DNA of 24,368 bases from a virus. The notes beneath the pieces are model-generated. The model saw nothing but the letters and a program-made list of their open reading frames with translations, did no database searches and was not told the DNA's origin. Every line of letters begins with the position of its first letter. The first letter of the stretch is position 1. Of the stretch, positions 1 through 5,630 are shown piece by piece. Both the position numbers and the translations under genes were made by a program. Location of the stretch: the IMG/VR virus record IMGVR_UViG_3300047299_000103, positions 1-24,368 of that record; one strand, written 5' to 3'.

Positions 1-56
1 GTGTTTTGCAGGACACGGAGTTCGGTGCGGACAAAACTGTATTTGCTTACTGTCAT
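1..56 (-). CDS. Unknown phage protein, N-terminal fragment
   Basis: Leftward reading frame starting with ATG at 54-56 and running off the left edge, so only about 18 residues (MTVSKYSFVRTELRVLQN) are visible. The ATG overlaps the TGA of the upstream gene (53-55) as ATGA, the same arrangement as between its neighbours, which supports a real start in a translationally coupled operon. Nothing in the fragment identifies a function. Confidence 0.5.
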   Translation of the reverse strand, partial: MTVSKYSFVRTELRVLQN

Positions 57-301
57 TTTGAAATCCTCCAACCTTCTGGCATATTAGAATGCGGGTCACC
101 AGGAATACACACTTCCAAATCCTGCAAGATACGCTTGAGTTCGGCGATGTTGACTCGGAGAAACTCATGTGTGGTAAACAGTGAGATATGAACCTCAGTT
201 TTAGTGATGCCGTTGTCAAGAGCACACTTACATTCAGCGAGATACTTTTCCTTGCCGGCGATTGTGTTACGCAGGTTAGTGATTACGGTTTGCAGGTTCA
301 T
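53..301 (-). CDS. Unknown small phage protein (82 aa)
   Basis: No family recognised. The 82-residue protein is mostly predicted helix, with a Lys/Glu-rich segment GKEKYLAECKCALDNG (about residues 16-31) and two Cys in the first third (C24, C26). The ATG at 299-301 overlaps the TGA of the upstream 88-aa gene by four bases (ATGA), and its own TGA overlaps the next start, so it is the middle gene of a coupled leftward operon served by the promoter at 592-620. Function cannot be inferred; the coding call rests on the coupling and the continuous frame. Confidence 0.65.
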   Translation of the reverse strand: MNLQTVITNLRNTIAGKEKYLAECKCALDNGITKTEVHISLFTTHEFLRVNIAELKRILQDLEVCIPGDPHSNMPEGWRISK

Positions 302-564
302 TCTTCAACTCCGAAATGTTTCTTGATAATTGATACAGCATCGTCACATGCGTCATTGTGTCCACGCATATATTCTGCATTAGCCTGGATACGAGTTTTA
401 TGAATTTGGATCTTCTTGGCACATTCCCTGACAATCAACTCGGCGAACTTTTCCAAGTCCACACCATCGTGACAATGACTCTCGTAATCTTTGGAGAAGA
501 ACATACCAAACTTGTCATCGGTCATACCAGCCTGTTCAGCAAGTTCTAGAATTCGTTCGTTCAT
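298..564 (-). CDS. Conserved-type small phage protein (88 aa)
   Basis: First gene of a short leftward operon. It begins MNERILELAEQAGM and contains FAELIVRECAKKI, a pattern I recognise from many small uncharacterised proteins of large phages; no biochemical role is known to me. A GGAG ribosome-binding site lies six bases before the ATG (562-564), and a consensus sigma70-type promoter lies about 30 bp upstream (592-620). The protein is charged and helical with no membrane segment. The terminal TGA overlaps the next ATG. Confidence 0.75.
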   Translation of the reverse strand: MNERILELAEQAGMTDDKFGMFFSKDYESHCHDGVDLEKFAELIVRECAKKIQIHKTRIQANAEYMRGHNDACDDAVSIIKKHFGVEE

Positions 565-591
565 CGCCTGCTCCTTTCTTGCTATACATGT

Positions 592-620
592 ATTATAGCA
601 AAAAAGCCAATTTGTGCCAA
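592..620 (-). promoter_or_regulatory. Sigma70-type promoter, TTGGCA-N17-TATAAT
   Basis: On the minus strand, TTGGCA (620-615), a 17-bp spacer, then TATAAT (597-592), followed by ACATGTAT. It sits directly upstream of the RBS of the 88-aa gene. The flanks (AATTGGCACAAATTGG before, TATAATACAT after) are nearly identical to those of the promoter at 3200-3228, marking a repeated phage promoter family. Confidence 0.8.
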
Positions 621-622
621 TT

Positions 623-649
623 AAAAAAGAGTAGTACTAAGTACTACTC
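623..649 (-). terminator. Rho-independent terminator overlapping a TAG stop
   Basis: Nine-bp stem (641-649 with 629-637) and a 3-nt loop, followed on the minus strand by six T residues (628-623). It ends the leftward operon 2819-644. The TAG stop of the last gene (644-646) lies inside the stem. Confidence 0.8.
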
Positions 650-856
650 GTCAAGCGCGTGTTCGTCGTAGCGCCAGCCTTTGCCGCCCAGCTTTTCCAT
701 CAAATCGTATTCCTGTGCTTTTTCCTTGCACCAATCTGGTTGTCCCATTGACCCAACTACTGCAAAACATTCTTCGCAACGATAAGCAATACCCGAGCTT
801 TCATCGAAACAGGCAATGGCACCGCATGGGATTTTAATCCTAGGTAACATGTTCAT
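644..856 (-). CDS. Unknown small Cys-containing protein (70 aa)
   Basis: Last gene of the leftward operon that begins near 2819. The sequence carries four Cys, including a CEEC motif near residue 27 and a later WCKEK, so metal binding is possible but the spacing matches no zinc-finger family I can name. There is no strong SD; the ATG at 854-856 lies four bases after the TAA of the upstream gene, and a second ATG six bases downstream is an equally possible start. It is one of only three genes in the window that end in TAG, and that stop lies inside a terminator stem. Readthrough would add about 16 hydrophobic residues after the amber position. Confidence 0.65.
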   Translation of the reverse strand: MNMLPRIKIPCGAIACFDESSGIAYRCEECFAVVGSMGQPDWCKEKAQEYDLMEKLGGKGWRYDEHALDE

Positions 857-859
857 AAC

Positions 860-1081
860 TTATACTGCGCGGCCAGTGACTATGTAAATAAGCTCGTCGA
901 GTTCTTGTTCAAAGTTTTTACCTAAACGACGAAGTTCGTAAATTTTACTAACTAACTCAGAAGGTAACGTTCCGGGAACACTAAAACTTTTTCCACGTGA
1001 TGCTAATTCATCTAGCAAATCGTCTGTATCAAAGTCATCCAAACTTACGTCAACTTCGACTTCTGTATAAACTGTTGCCAT
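860..1081 (-). CDS. Conserved-type acidic phage protein (73 aa)
   Basis: Begins MATVYTEVEVDVSLDDFDTD, an acidic beta-strand-like N-terminus that I recognise from hypothetical proteins of many large phages; no function is known to me. The ATG overlaps the TAA of the upstream gene (TAATG at 1079-1083), indicating coupled translation. There are no Cys and no membrane segment. The middle gene of the leftward operon. Confidence 0.75.
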   Translation of the reverse strand: MATVYTEVEVDVSLDDFDTDDLLDELASRGKSFSVPGTLPSELVSKIYELRRLGKNFEQELDELIYIVTGRAV

Positions 1082-1413
1082 TATGCAATTGCCTTTTTAT
1101 TTTGAGGAGTGTAATCGCTATACACTTTATTGCCTTTTTCTCTAATCAAATCTACAATGCCTTGCGGATTTTCTTCGAACATTTCTTTTACACTTTCAAT
1201 AGACATTTGCCCACTAAATTCAAAAGTGTAAATTTCATAGCTTCGTTGAGAATTATATCTTGCACGAAGCATTAGTGCTGTTAAATTAAACGGAGTCTTA
1301 AACACTTCGTTTTTTAAACCAGCAAGCATCGCATCGTGCTCGAGGTCTGTGATGTCAAAAATACATTCTAGACCTTTGCAATCCCACATGGCTAAAAACC
1401 GGCTGTTTGTCAT
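1081..1413 (-). CDS. Unknown phage protein (110 aa)
   Basis: Soluble protein of mixed charge starting MTNSRFLAMWDCKGLECIFD. It shows no catalytic motif I recognise. The ATG (1411-1413) overlaps the TGA of the preceding gene by four bases, and its TAA overlaps the following ATG, so it is firmly embedded in the operon. A WDCKGLEC segment (about residues 10-17) holds both Cys. Function not inferred. Confidence 0.75.
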   Translation of the reverse strand: MTNSRFLAMWDCKGLECIFDITDLEHDAMLAGLKNEVFKTPFNLTALMLRARYNSQRSYEIYTFEFSGQMSIESVKEMFEENPQGIVDLIREKGNKVYSDYTPQNKKAIA

Positions 1414-1706
1414 TGCAAGCGTTTTTTGTTATCAACAAGCTCACCGGTTTCGAGATCGATGCCAAGAGCAGTTGCAAGTTGAATCATTTCTTCCTCGGAC
1501 ATATTTTCCAAATACTCGTCGTCGATTGGACGACTTTTTTCTAAAATTTCACCACTTTGAATAGTGCGTGTGATTTCTGCAATAAAGCTGTCAAGCTCTT
1601 CTTGTGTCCCTTCGAAGTTATCAAATGCACCCGGGGCAAAAACAATTTTTAGTTCTTTGCAATCCTCGGCTGTAAGGTCTTTGAATTTTTTATCTTTGTC
1701 AATCAT
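1410..1706 (-). CDS. Unknown acidic phage protein (98 aa)
   Basis: A strongly acidic, helical 98-residue protein with no Cys. Its C-terminal half is rich in Glu and Asp (for example PIDDEYLENMSEEEMIQL). No domain recognised; such small acidic proteins in phage operons sometimes act as inhibitors or DNA mimics, but nothing here shows that. The ATG overlaps the TGA of the upstream gene (1703-1706) and its TGA overlaps the next ATG. Confidence 0.7.
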   Translation of the reverse strand: MIDKDKKFKDLTAEDCKELKIVFAPGAFDNFEGTQEELDSFIAEITRTIQSGEILEKSRPIDDEYLENMSEEEMIQLATALGIDLETGELVDNKKRLQ

Positions 1707-2068
1707 GTTGTTTTTTCCTCTTGTGTAGAATGTGTTTGTGCCAACTGTCTAACTAGACGACTATGGCGGTAGTCGTCTTCTTTCTTTGTTCGCTTTTTTG
1801 CATCACTTACCTTTAGCATAAAGTCATAATCACGCGCCCATTGAACGCCGATAATCCAAGTTCTAATTTGTGCAAGGGTACCAGTAAAAAGTTCTGCATC
1901 TCGAGAATAAACAGGCAGACTTTCTGCATCTTTTGGCTTTACGCCAGCGCGGTCCGAGTACTCGTCGCCACTCCATCCGCCATGTTTTGGAGATGACAGC
2001 ATAAGGCCAAGTGCATCCAAGTCGCGTTCCAAACGTCGGATTTCTAAAACTGCTTCATAGCCTGCCAT
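1703..2068 (-). CDS. Unknown phage protein (121 aa)
   Basis: Charged 121-residue protein starting MAGYEAVLEIRRLERDLDAL, with a Trp-containing middle (RTWIIGVQWARDYDF, about residues 69-83) and a basic tail rich in Lys, Arg and His. An AAGGATTTATT sequence before the ATG (2066-2068) gives a usable RBS. No enzymatic motif is visible. Fourth gene of the operon driven by the promoter at 2849-2877; the basic tail could bind nucleic acid, which is only inference. Confidence 0.75.
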   Translation of the reverse strand: MAGYEAVLEIRRLERDLDALGLMLSSPKHGGWSGDEYSDRAGVKPKDAESLPVYSRDAELFTGTLAQIRTWIIGVQWARDYDFMLKVSDAKKRTKKEDDYRHSRLVRQLAQTHSTQEEKTT

Positions 2069-2077
2069 AATAAATCC

Positions 2078-2404
2078 TTATGCTGTATAAGACAAATCGT
2101 CAAATGTTCGGATGCTTTCGCTTCCGTCGTATTCTTCTACGACAAATCTCGTGCCTTGATCTAACCATATTACACAGAGATCACCGGCTCCGCCCATGTA
2201 GCTATCATAACCTAATGATGCGCATAACGCGCAAAAATCTTCGAGAGGCGTTTGCGATAGAATTGCATCAACTAAGCGGCTATCAAATAGCATAGCTTCT
2301 GCGTTGTCGCTCGCCCAGGTACTCCAGCCTGCGCCAAATCCCGGGCTAATTAGTACTGCTACACGATCGAGTTCATCGTATCTTTTTGTATATTCAATTG
2401 TCAT
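2078..2404 (-). CDS. Conserved-type phage protein (108 aa)
   Basis: Contains VLISPGFGAGWSTWAS (about residues 17-32), a pattern I recognise from hypothetical proteins of several large phages; no activity is known to me. It is acidic and ends FDDLSYTA. The ATG (2402-2404) lies inside the 3' end of the upstream 141-aa gene (11-nt overlap), so translation is probably coupled. No signal peptide or membrane helix. Confidence 0.75.
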   Translation of the reverse strand: MTIEYTKRYDELDRVAVLISPGFGAGWSTWASDNAEAMLFDSRLVDAILSQTPLEDFCALCASLGYDSYMGGAGDLCVIWLDQGTRFVVEEYDGSESIRTFDDLSYTA

Positions 2405-2819
2405 GTTCTATTGTGTTCAATGCATGTTCCAGCTCGATGAATCTCGAACCAGAGGTAACAAACCATGTTGCCTTACCTTCAACTTGGCGAAGGATGTAAT
2501 TGTATTCTTGAAATTGACCGGTACGCTTGTAAGTGTCAAAATTTGCAAATGTGCGGGCTTCGATACCAGCCTCGCCACGGTCGCGACCGTAAAAGGTGCA
2601 ACCATCTTCATATCGGTCGTTGAAGTTGTGCTTTTCGCCAATGCGGTGATGCAAGCTAGACAAGTCGCCCAAGTCGATCAACTCGCGCAACTTAAATGGA
2701 TCGGAATACGAATGAAACAAAATCTTGCCATTATGATCCAAGTAACCGTCCCAATGGCAATATACTTGCATAACGGTGCCGTCTGCGAATTCCAATGCGA
2801 TAGTAGAACGAGTTGCCAT
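2394..2819 (-). CDS. Widespread phage protein starting MATRSTIALEF (141 aa)
   Basis: First gene of the 2819-644 operon. The N-terminus MATRSTIALEFADGTV and the following VYCHWDGYLDHNG match a family of uncharacterised proteins that I know to be common in T4-like and other large phages; the conserved His/Trp/Asp cluster suggests a folded domain of unknown role. The RBS AAAAGGA lies 7 bases before the ATG, and a consensus promoter (2849-2877) lies about 30 bp upstream, giving a clear transcription unit. Confidence 0.85.
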   Translation of the reverse strand: MATRSTIALEFADGTVMQVYCHWDGYLDHNGKILFHSYSDPFKLRELIDLGDLSSLHHRIGEKHNFNDRYEDGCTFYGRDRGEAGIEARTFANFDTYKRTGQFQEYNYILRQVEGKATWFVTSGSRFIELEHALNTIEHDN

Positions 2820-2848
2820 TTTCGAGTCCTTTTGTTTAATGTGTATGT

Positions 2849-2877
2849 ATTATACTCTTTAATTGATTTTGTGTCAA
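2849..2877 (-). promoter_or_regulatory. Sigma70-type promoter, TTGACA-N17-TATAAT
   Basis: Minus strand TTGACA (2877-2872), 17-bp spacer, TATAAT (2854-2849), followed by ACATACAC. Both hexamers are perfect consensus. The -35 box abuts the stop codon of the GIY-YIG gene. It drives the operon from 2819 to 644. Confidence 0.85.
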
Positions 2878-2878
2878 A

Positions 2879-3193
2879 TTAAAGAGTGTTCAACGCAGGA
2901 GTAAATGCGCGAGTCAATTCGCGTTCACGTGCGTGGGCTGGCGCTTTACCACGGATAGTTTCCACAATACCGTAAGTAAAAGATTCAACACCGTGTTCGC
3001 GAATACTCATGCACAATGCCCAATCTTTGTTTTCTGTAAGGGCGCGGCGAATGTGCTTTTGCATGCGAACTTTGAGTGCTTTTTTAACGTTGCCGCTACA
3101 AACTGTAACACCAATGTATTGCTCTGCTGTAACTACGTTTGTGATAACGTAAATAGCATGGTTACGGTCTGTACGTGTTTTGCGTTTCATCAT
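2879..3193 (-). CDS. GIY-YIG domain endonuclease (104 aa)
   Basis: The N-terminal part holds the GIY-YIG signature in variant form: AIYVITN (about residues 13-19) followed by EQYIGVTV, then Arg and His in VRMQKHIRR and a Glu in the distal part. GIY-YIG proteins cut DNA with a Tyr/Arg/Glu metal-dependent centre and occur as phage homing or degradation nucleases. At about 104 aa this is a single-domain stand-alone form without an obvious DNA-binding C-terminal domain. It begins ATGATG, and the TATAAT of its promoter ends only six bases before the first ATG, so the mRNA may be leaderless or start at the second ATG. No intron or split gene is seen nearby, so I do not call it an active homing element. 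Confidence 0.8.
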   Translation of the reverse strand: MMKRKTRTDRNHAIYVITNVVTAEQYIGVTVCSGNVKKALKVRMQKHIRRALTENKDWALCMSIREHGVESFTYGIVETIRGKAPAHARERELTRAFTPALNTL

Positions 3194-3199
3194 GTATGT

Positions 3200-3228
3200 A
3201 TTATAACGCAGAAACCAATTTGTGCCAA
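3200..3228 (-). promoter_or_regulatory. Sigma70-type promoter for the GIY-YIG gene
   Basis: Minus strand TTGGCA (3228-3223), 17-bp spacer, TATAAT (3205-3200), then ACATAC and the ATG. The AATTGGCACAAATTGG flank is the same as in the promoter at 592-620. The very short distance to the ATG predicts a leaderless or almost leaderless transcript. Confidence 0.75.
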
Positions 3229-3244
3229 TTTAATTTTGTAATAC

Positions 3245-3619
3245 TTAAGTATTTGTGCTGCGATATTCTATTATAGAATATGCCATTACATTATTATCAG
3301 TATCGGATATACTTAAATGACATATAATGTTTATATTATCAGTGTAGATTTTAAGTTCATTTAAAAAATTAACTAACGGTTTTCCTGATTTAGAATGAGA
3401 AATTTCTATATTTTTCCAAGTAACTATATCGGATATTCCGGTGCCGAATGCTTTTGATATAGCTTCTTTTGCTGCCCATTTTTTTACAATATATAACTGT
3501 TTATTATCTTCTTTAGAAAATTCTTCAAACTCAAAATCAGTTAATATTTTAACTGCAAGTTTATTATAATTAATAAATCTAATTATGTCTGCAATATCAG
3601 TGCCAATGCCAAATATCAT
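3245..3619 (-). CDS. acpS: Holo-[acyl-carrier-protein] synthase
   Basis: Phosphopantetheinyl transferase of the AcpS type: it moves 4'-phosphopantetheine from CoA to a Ser of acyl carrier protein. The two metal/CoA motifs are present: GIGTDIADIIRF at residues 4-15 and VKKWAAKEAISKAFGTGI at about 45-62. The length of 124 aa is normal for AcpS. The ATG overlaps the TGA of the upstream SprT-like gene. No acyl carrier protein is encoded in the window, so the target is either a host ACP or a phage ACP elsewhere. The gene is visibly more AT-rich, with many TTA, ATA and AAT codons, than the ClpX or NadV genes, which could mean recent acquisition. The family call is firm; the role in infection is unknown. 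Confidence 0.9.
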   Translation of the reverse strand: MIFGIGTDIADIIRFINYNKLAVKILTDFEFEEFSKEDNKQLYIVKKWAAKEAISKAFGTGISDIVTWKNIEISHSKSGKPLVNFLNELKIYTDNINIICHLSISDTDNNVMAYSIIEYRSTNT

Positions 3620-4044
3620 GTTAATTTATAATACTTAATACGGTATTTTCTACTTAAAACAATACCGAATTTAGCTAACTCATCACGCCATAAAAAGAAT
3701 TGAGGGCCATGTGTCATATTCTCATTAGTTAGCCATTCCCATTGATGCACCATTTCATGCGCCATAGTATAAACGAAAAGCCTCTTTGATAAGAAGCTTT
3801 TGTTCATTTTAATTATACATTTAGATTGGTCGTTAATATCGCCAGTGCATTCACCCCAGAATGCTCCAGAATATACAAGCCTAAAATGAGGCATTTTAAG
3901 CTCGTTATTAAAAACTTGCTTGTTTATATTTCTAAAAACTTCCCTGCAATCAGCTATTGTGGGTCTAAACTTGCAGTCATATTCATCAAACTGCTGCACC
4001 ATTCTAAATAGTTTCGTACGGGTTATGTTTTGCTTATTAGCCAT
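3616..4044 (-). CDS. SprT-like zinc metallopeptidase
   Basis: A SprT/Spartan-type domain of 142 aa. The catalytic helix HEMVHQWEW (residues about 95-103) gives HExxH, and HGPQFFLW downstream contains the third His expected in SprT-like proteins. The N-terminal half (REVFRNINKQVFNNELKMPHF) matches the usual SprT lead-in. The eukaryotic relative Spartan digests DNA-protein crosslinks; the role of bacterial and phage members is not settled. An AGGGGGT RBS precedes the ATG (4042-4044). It is AT-rich like the adjacent acpS, with which it overlaps by four bases. Confidence 0.85.
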   Translation of the reverse strand: MANKQNITRTKLFRMVQQFDEYDCKFRPTIADCREVFRNINKQVFNNELKMPHFRLVYSGAFWGECTGDINDQSKCIIKMNKSFLSKRLFVYTMAHEMVHQWEWLTNENMTHGPQFFLWRDELAKFGIVLSRKYRIKYYKLT

Positions 4045-4102
4045 ATTATTACCCCCTATGTTAAAAATATTTAGTAATAATACAGTTGTATTAACTACTC
4101 TG

Positions 4103-4201
4103 TCAATACCACATCGAGTAACCGCGTTTCATAAACTGCTTTTTACGGTGCTCTCCGATGTCTAATAGCAATTCCCAAATAAATTGTCCTAATTTTTTCA
4201 T
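4103..4201 (-). CDS. Very small basic phage protein (32 aa)
   Basis: A 32-codon frame beginning MKKLGQFIWELLLDIGEHR and ending RGYSMWY. The ATG overlaps the TGA of the upstream 57-aa gene (ATGA at 4198-4201), the same coupling as in the rest of the genome, which is the main reason to call it. The sequence is an amphipathic helix with a basic C-terminal part. No family recognised. Confidence 0.5.
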   Translation of the reverse strand: MKKLGQFIWELLLDIGEHRKKQFMKRGYSMWY

Positions 4202-4371
4202 GATAACCAACTCCCGGTATTTTGACGACGATCGTATTCTCGTTGCCAATATTCAACTTCGCTGGTGGTAGTTGGTTGCTTGCTTGTAATAAAACGATCC
4301 AAATCGTTTTGATATTGATGTTGCTGTTCGTTAATCAGTGGTTTGATCAACTGTGCAATAAGTGATAGCAT
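4198..4371 (-). CDS. Small phage protein (57 aa)
   Basis: A 57-codon frame beginning MLSLIAQLIKPLINEQQHQY, followed by DLDRFITSKQPTTTSEVEYWQREYDRR and a short tail. The charged DLDRFI..EVEYW..EYDRR pattern is typical of small structural or virion-associated proteins in T4-like phages as I remember them, but I cannot name it. An AGGAAAGG stretch lies about 10 bases before the ATG, and a hairpin and late-promoter-like box lie upstream (4391-4421). It is followed by an overlapping 32-aa gene. Confidence 0.65.
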   Translation of the reverse strand: MLSLIAQLIKPLINEQQHQYQNDLDRFITSKQPTTTSEVEYWQREYDRRQNTGSWLS

Positions 4372-4390
4372 GTTGTGATGCCTTTCCTAA

Positions 4391-4421
4391 GTAGAAACTC
4401 AGTGTTTCTACTAGTATTTAT
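4391..4421 (-). promoter_or_regulatory. Late-promoter-like box plus leader hairpin
   Basis: On the minus strand ATAAATACT (4421-4413) is followed at once by an 8-bp hairpin (4404-4411 with 4391-4398, 5-nt loop), then the RBS region of the 57-aa gene. The box resembles the T4 late promoter TATAAATA with its first T missing. No U-tract follows, so I treat the hairpin as a leader element. Confidence 0.4.
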
Positions 4422-4449
4422 GCGGCATTGCAACATTTACTCATGGTTT

Positions 4450-4734
4450 CTACTGATTATATTCTGTAAAGATGTTCGACCACTTTTTAAGTTTTTCGCG
4501 TTTGGCTTCTGCATATTGTCTTACTTCTTGGGGATATACAATATCCAACTCATACATAAGTTCAATCATAGCTTGCAAGTCGCCTAGCTCTTCTGCTAAG
4601 TGTTGTCTATTAGTAAGTGGTTTATTGGGCTTTTTATTGTCCAGGCCAAAGCGGCTGATTTTGCTAACTGCAACAATCACTTCACCGCATTCTTCCTGGA
4701 GAATATCCAGGGCTTCTTTTTGCTTTGAATGCAT
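4450..4734 (-). CDS. MazG-like nucleotide pyrophosphohydrolase
   Basis: All-alpha NTP pyrophosphatase of the MazG/dUTPase superfamily, which hydrolyses NTPs to NMP and pyrophosphate. Metal-binding residues are visible as LQEECGEVIVAV (EExxE, about residues 12-23) and HLAEELGDLQAM (ExxD, about 45-56). The 94-aa length fits single-domain phage MazG proteins. In phages such enzymes are proposed to affect (p)ppGpp or dNTP pools. The start overlaps the clpS stop (TAATG). It ends in TAG, followed two codons later by TGA, so suppression would add only three residues. Confidence 0.85.
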   Translation of the reverse strand: MHSKQKEALDILQEECGEVIVAVSKISRFGLDNKKPNKPLTNRQHLAEELGDLQAMIELMYELDIVYPQEVRQYAEAKREKLKKWSNIFTEYNQ

Positions 4735-5039
4735 TATTCTGATTCTAAATTAATGTTAAGGGGGTGCCCATTTGTGCGGGCTAAGTATGTTGCTTCACTG
4801 TGCTTTTGTTCTGCAACTTCAAATGTATAAATGCCTGCAATACCACGGCCTAATTCGTGAATTTCCATGGTTGTTTTTGCGGCTGCGTCTTCATCGTGAT
4901 GGAAAACTGCTTTAAGCAAATCAATAACAAAGTCCATTGGAGTTGCATCGTCGTTATTAAAAACAACTTTATACATACTTGGACGCTTAATAACTACGTC
5001 TTGTTTAGTTGATTGACTGGTTTCTGCCATTACACTCAT
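4734..5039 (-). CDS. clpS: ClpS adaptor for N-degron degradation
   Basis: ClpS binds proteins with N-terminal Leu, Phe, Tyr or Trp and delivers them to ClpAP. The family core is clear: YKVVFNNDDATPMDFVIDLL (about residues 23-42), with the Asn-Asp-Asp, Thr-Pro-Met and downstream His (EIHELGRGIAGIYTFEVAE) that build the N-degron pocket, and ARTNGHPL near the C-terminus. The 101-aa length is normal. ClpS normally works with ClpA, which is not in the window, so it should act on host ClpAP. The start could be the ATG at 5037-5039 or the one nine bases downstream. A GATAAATACT box lies just upstream. Confidence 0.92.
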   Translation of the reverse strand: MSVMAETSQSTKQDVVIKRPSMYKVVFNNDDATPMDFVIDLLKAVFHHDEDAAAKTTMEIHELGRGIAGIYTFEVAEQKHSEATYLARTNGHPLNINLESE

Positions 5040-5053
5040 TTTTATCTTTCAAA

Positions 5054-5063
5054 AGTATTTATC
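5054..5063 (-). promoter_or_regulatory. Late-promoter-like box upstream of clpS
   Basis: Minus-strand GATAAATACT, one base away from the T4 late consensus TATAAATA, placed about 15 bp before the clpS ATG and directly after the hairpin that ends the heat-shock gene. The ATAAATACT extension recurs at 4413-4421 and 20456-20464. Confidence 0.45.
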
Positions 5064-5066
5064 AAA

Positions 5067-5084
5067 GGGGGCGGTTATGCCCCC
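5067..5084 (-). terminator. GC-rich hairpin after the Hsp20 gene
   Basis: Minus-strand GGGGGC, loop ATAACC, GCCCCC, followed by TTTGAT. A strong 6-bp GC stem with a short T run ten bases after the Hsp20 stop; probably an intrinsic terminator, although the U-tract is weak. Confidence 0.6.
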
Positions 5085-5093
5085 GAATTTTGG

Positions 5094-5540
5094 TTATTCC
5101 TTATCGTATCCTACAACTTGAACCTTACGTGGTTTAAGTGCTTCGGGAACGACTCGGGTAATTGCAATGCAAAGAACTCCATCTTTAATAGATGCTTGTC
5201 CTACTTCCATATGTTGAGCGAGAGTTAAACTCTTTTCAAAATTACGATAAGCAAGACCTCGATGTAAATACTCAAATTTACTTTCGTCTTCTGTCATTCC
5301 AATAGTCTTTTCACCTCGAATGGTTAGTAAGTTTTGGTTAACTTCTACATCAATTTCGCTAATATTGAATCCGGCAACTGCAATTTCGATTACATAGTTG
5401 TCTTCATCTTTCTTAACAATATTGTATGGGGGATAAGTTTGGTTTGTATTCAAACGTTCGGTGAACATTCTGTCAAAACCTACAAGTGCTCTGTTTAGTT
5501 GATTTAGAGCGGTAGTGTCAAATCGTGTTAATGCGTTCAT
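5094..5540 (-). CDS. Small heat-shock protein (Hsp20/IbpA family)
   Basis: An alpha-crystallin-domain holdase that binds unfolding proteins and hands them to ATP-dependent chaperones. The IbpA-like N-terminus is MNALTRFDTTALNQLNRALV, the crystallin domain starts at YPPYNIVKKDEDNYVIEIAVAGF and ends with the conserved DGVLCI and a short C-terminal extension KPRKVQVV. I chose the ATG at 5538-5540 because AAGGAG lies six bases before it; the frame extends seven codons further upstream, but that would place the SD inside the gene. Such genes occur in many T4-like phages. A TATAAATA late-type box and a structured leader lie upstream. Confidence 0.92.
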   Translation of the reverse strand: MNALTRFDTTALNQLNRALVGFDRMFTERLNTNQTYPPYNIVKKDEDNYVIEIAVAGFNISEIDVEVNQNLLTIRGEKTIGMTEDESKFEYLHRGLAYRNFEKSLTLAQHMEVGQASIKDGVLCIAITRVVPEALKPRKVQVVGYDKE

Positions 5541-5546
5541 TGTATT

Positions 5547-5568
5547 CTCCTTTTTAAGCAAGAACGAG
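5547..5568 (-). promoter_or_regulatory. Possible SD-masking hairpin in the hsp20 leader
   Basis: In the leader, minus-strand CTCGTTCTT (5568-5560) can pair with AAAAAGGAG (5555-5547), covering the ribosome-binding site with two mismatches, one of them G opposite G, across a four-base loop. RNA thermometers of the ROSE or fourU type control many bacterial hsp20 genes in this way. The pairing is weak and was drawn by hand. Confidence 0.25.
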
Positions 5569-5585
5569 CTGGGCGATGTGCCCTA

Positions 5586-5622
5586 TATGCAACCCTATTG
5601 GCGTTGCATAGTTATATTTATA
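5586..5622 (-). promoter_or_regulatory. T4-late-type TATAAATA box and leader hairpin for hsp20
   Basis: Minus-strand TATAAATA (5622-5615) exactly matches the late promoter consensus of T4. It is followed by a perfect 8-bp inverted repeat TATGCAAC/GTTGCATA (5603-5610 with 5586-5593, 9-nt loop). The hairpin may also help end the transcript of the 110-aa gene upstream, but it has no T run. Confidence 0.5.
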
Positions 5623-5630
5623 CGCTAATT

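Noticed and set aside
2304-2882. 192-aa rightward open frame
   Set aside because: It lies antisense to two well-supported leftward genes with RBS and promoter, has no RBS itself and reads like a shadow (irregular Cys/Phe/Val-rich sequence).
2879-3193. Homing element or intron linked to the GIY-YIG gene
   Set aside because: No interrupted gene, repeats or intron-like structure flanks it; it behaves as a free-standing gene with its own promoter.
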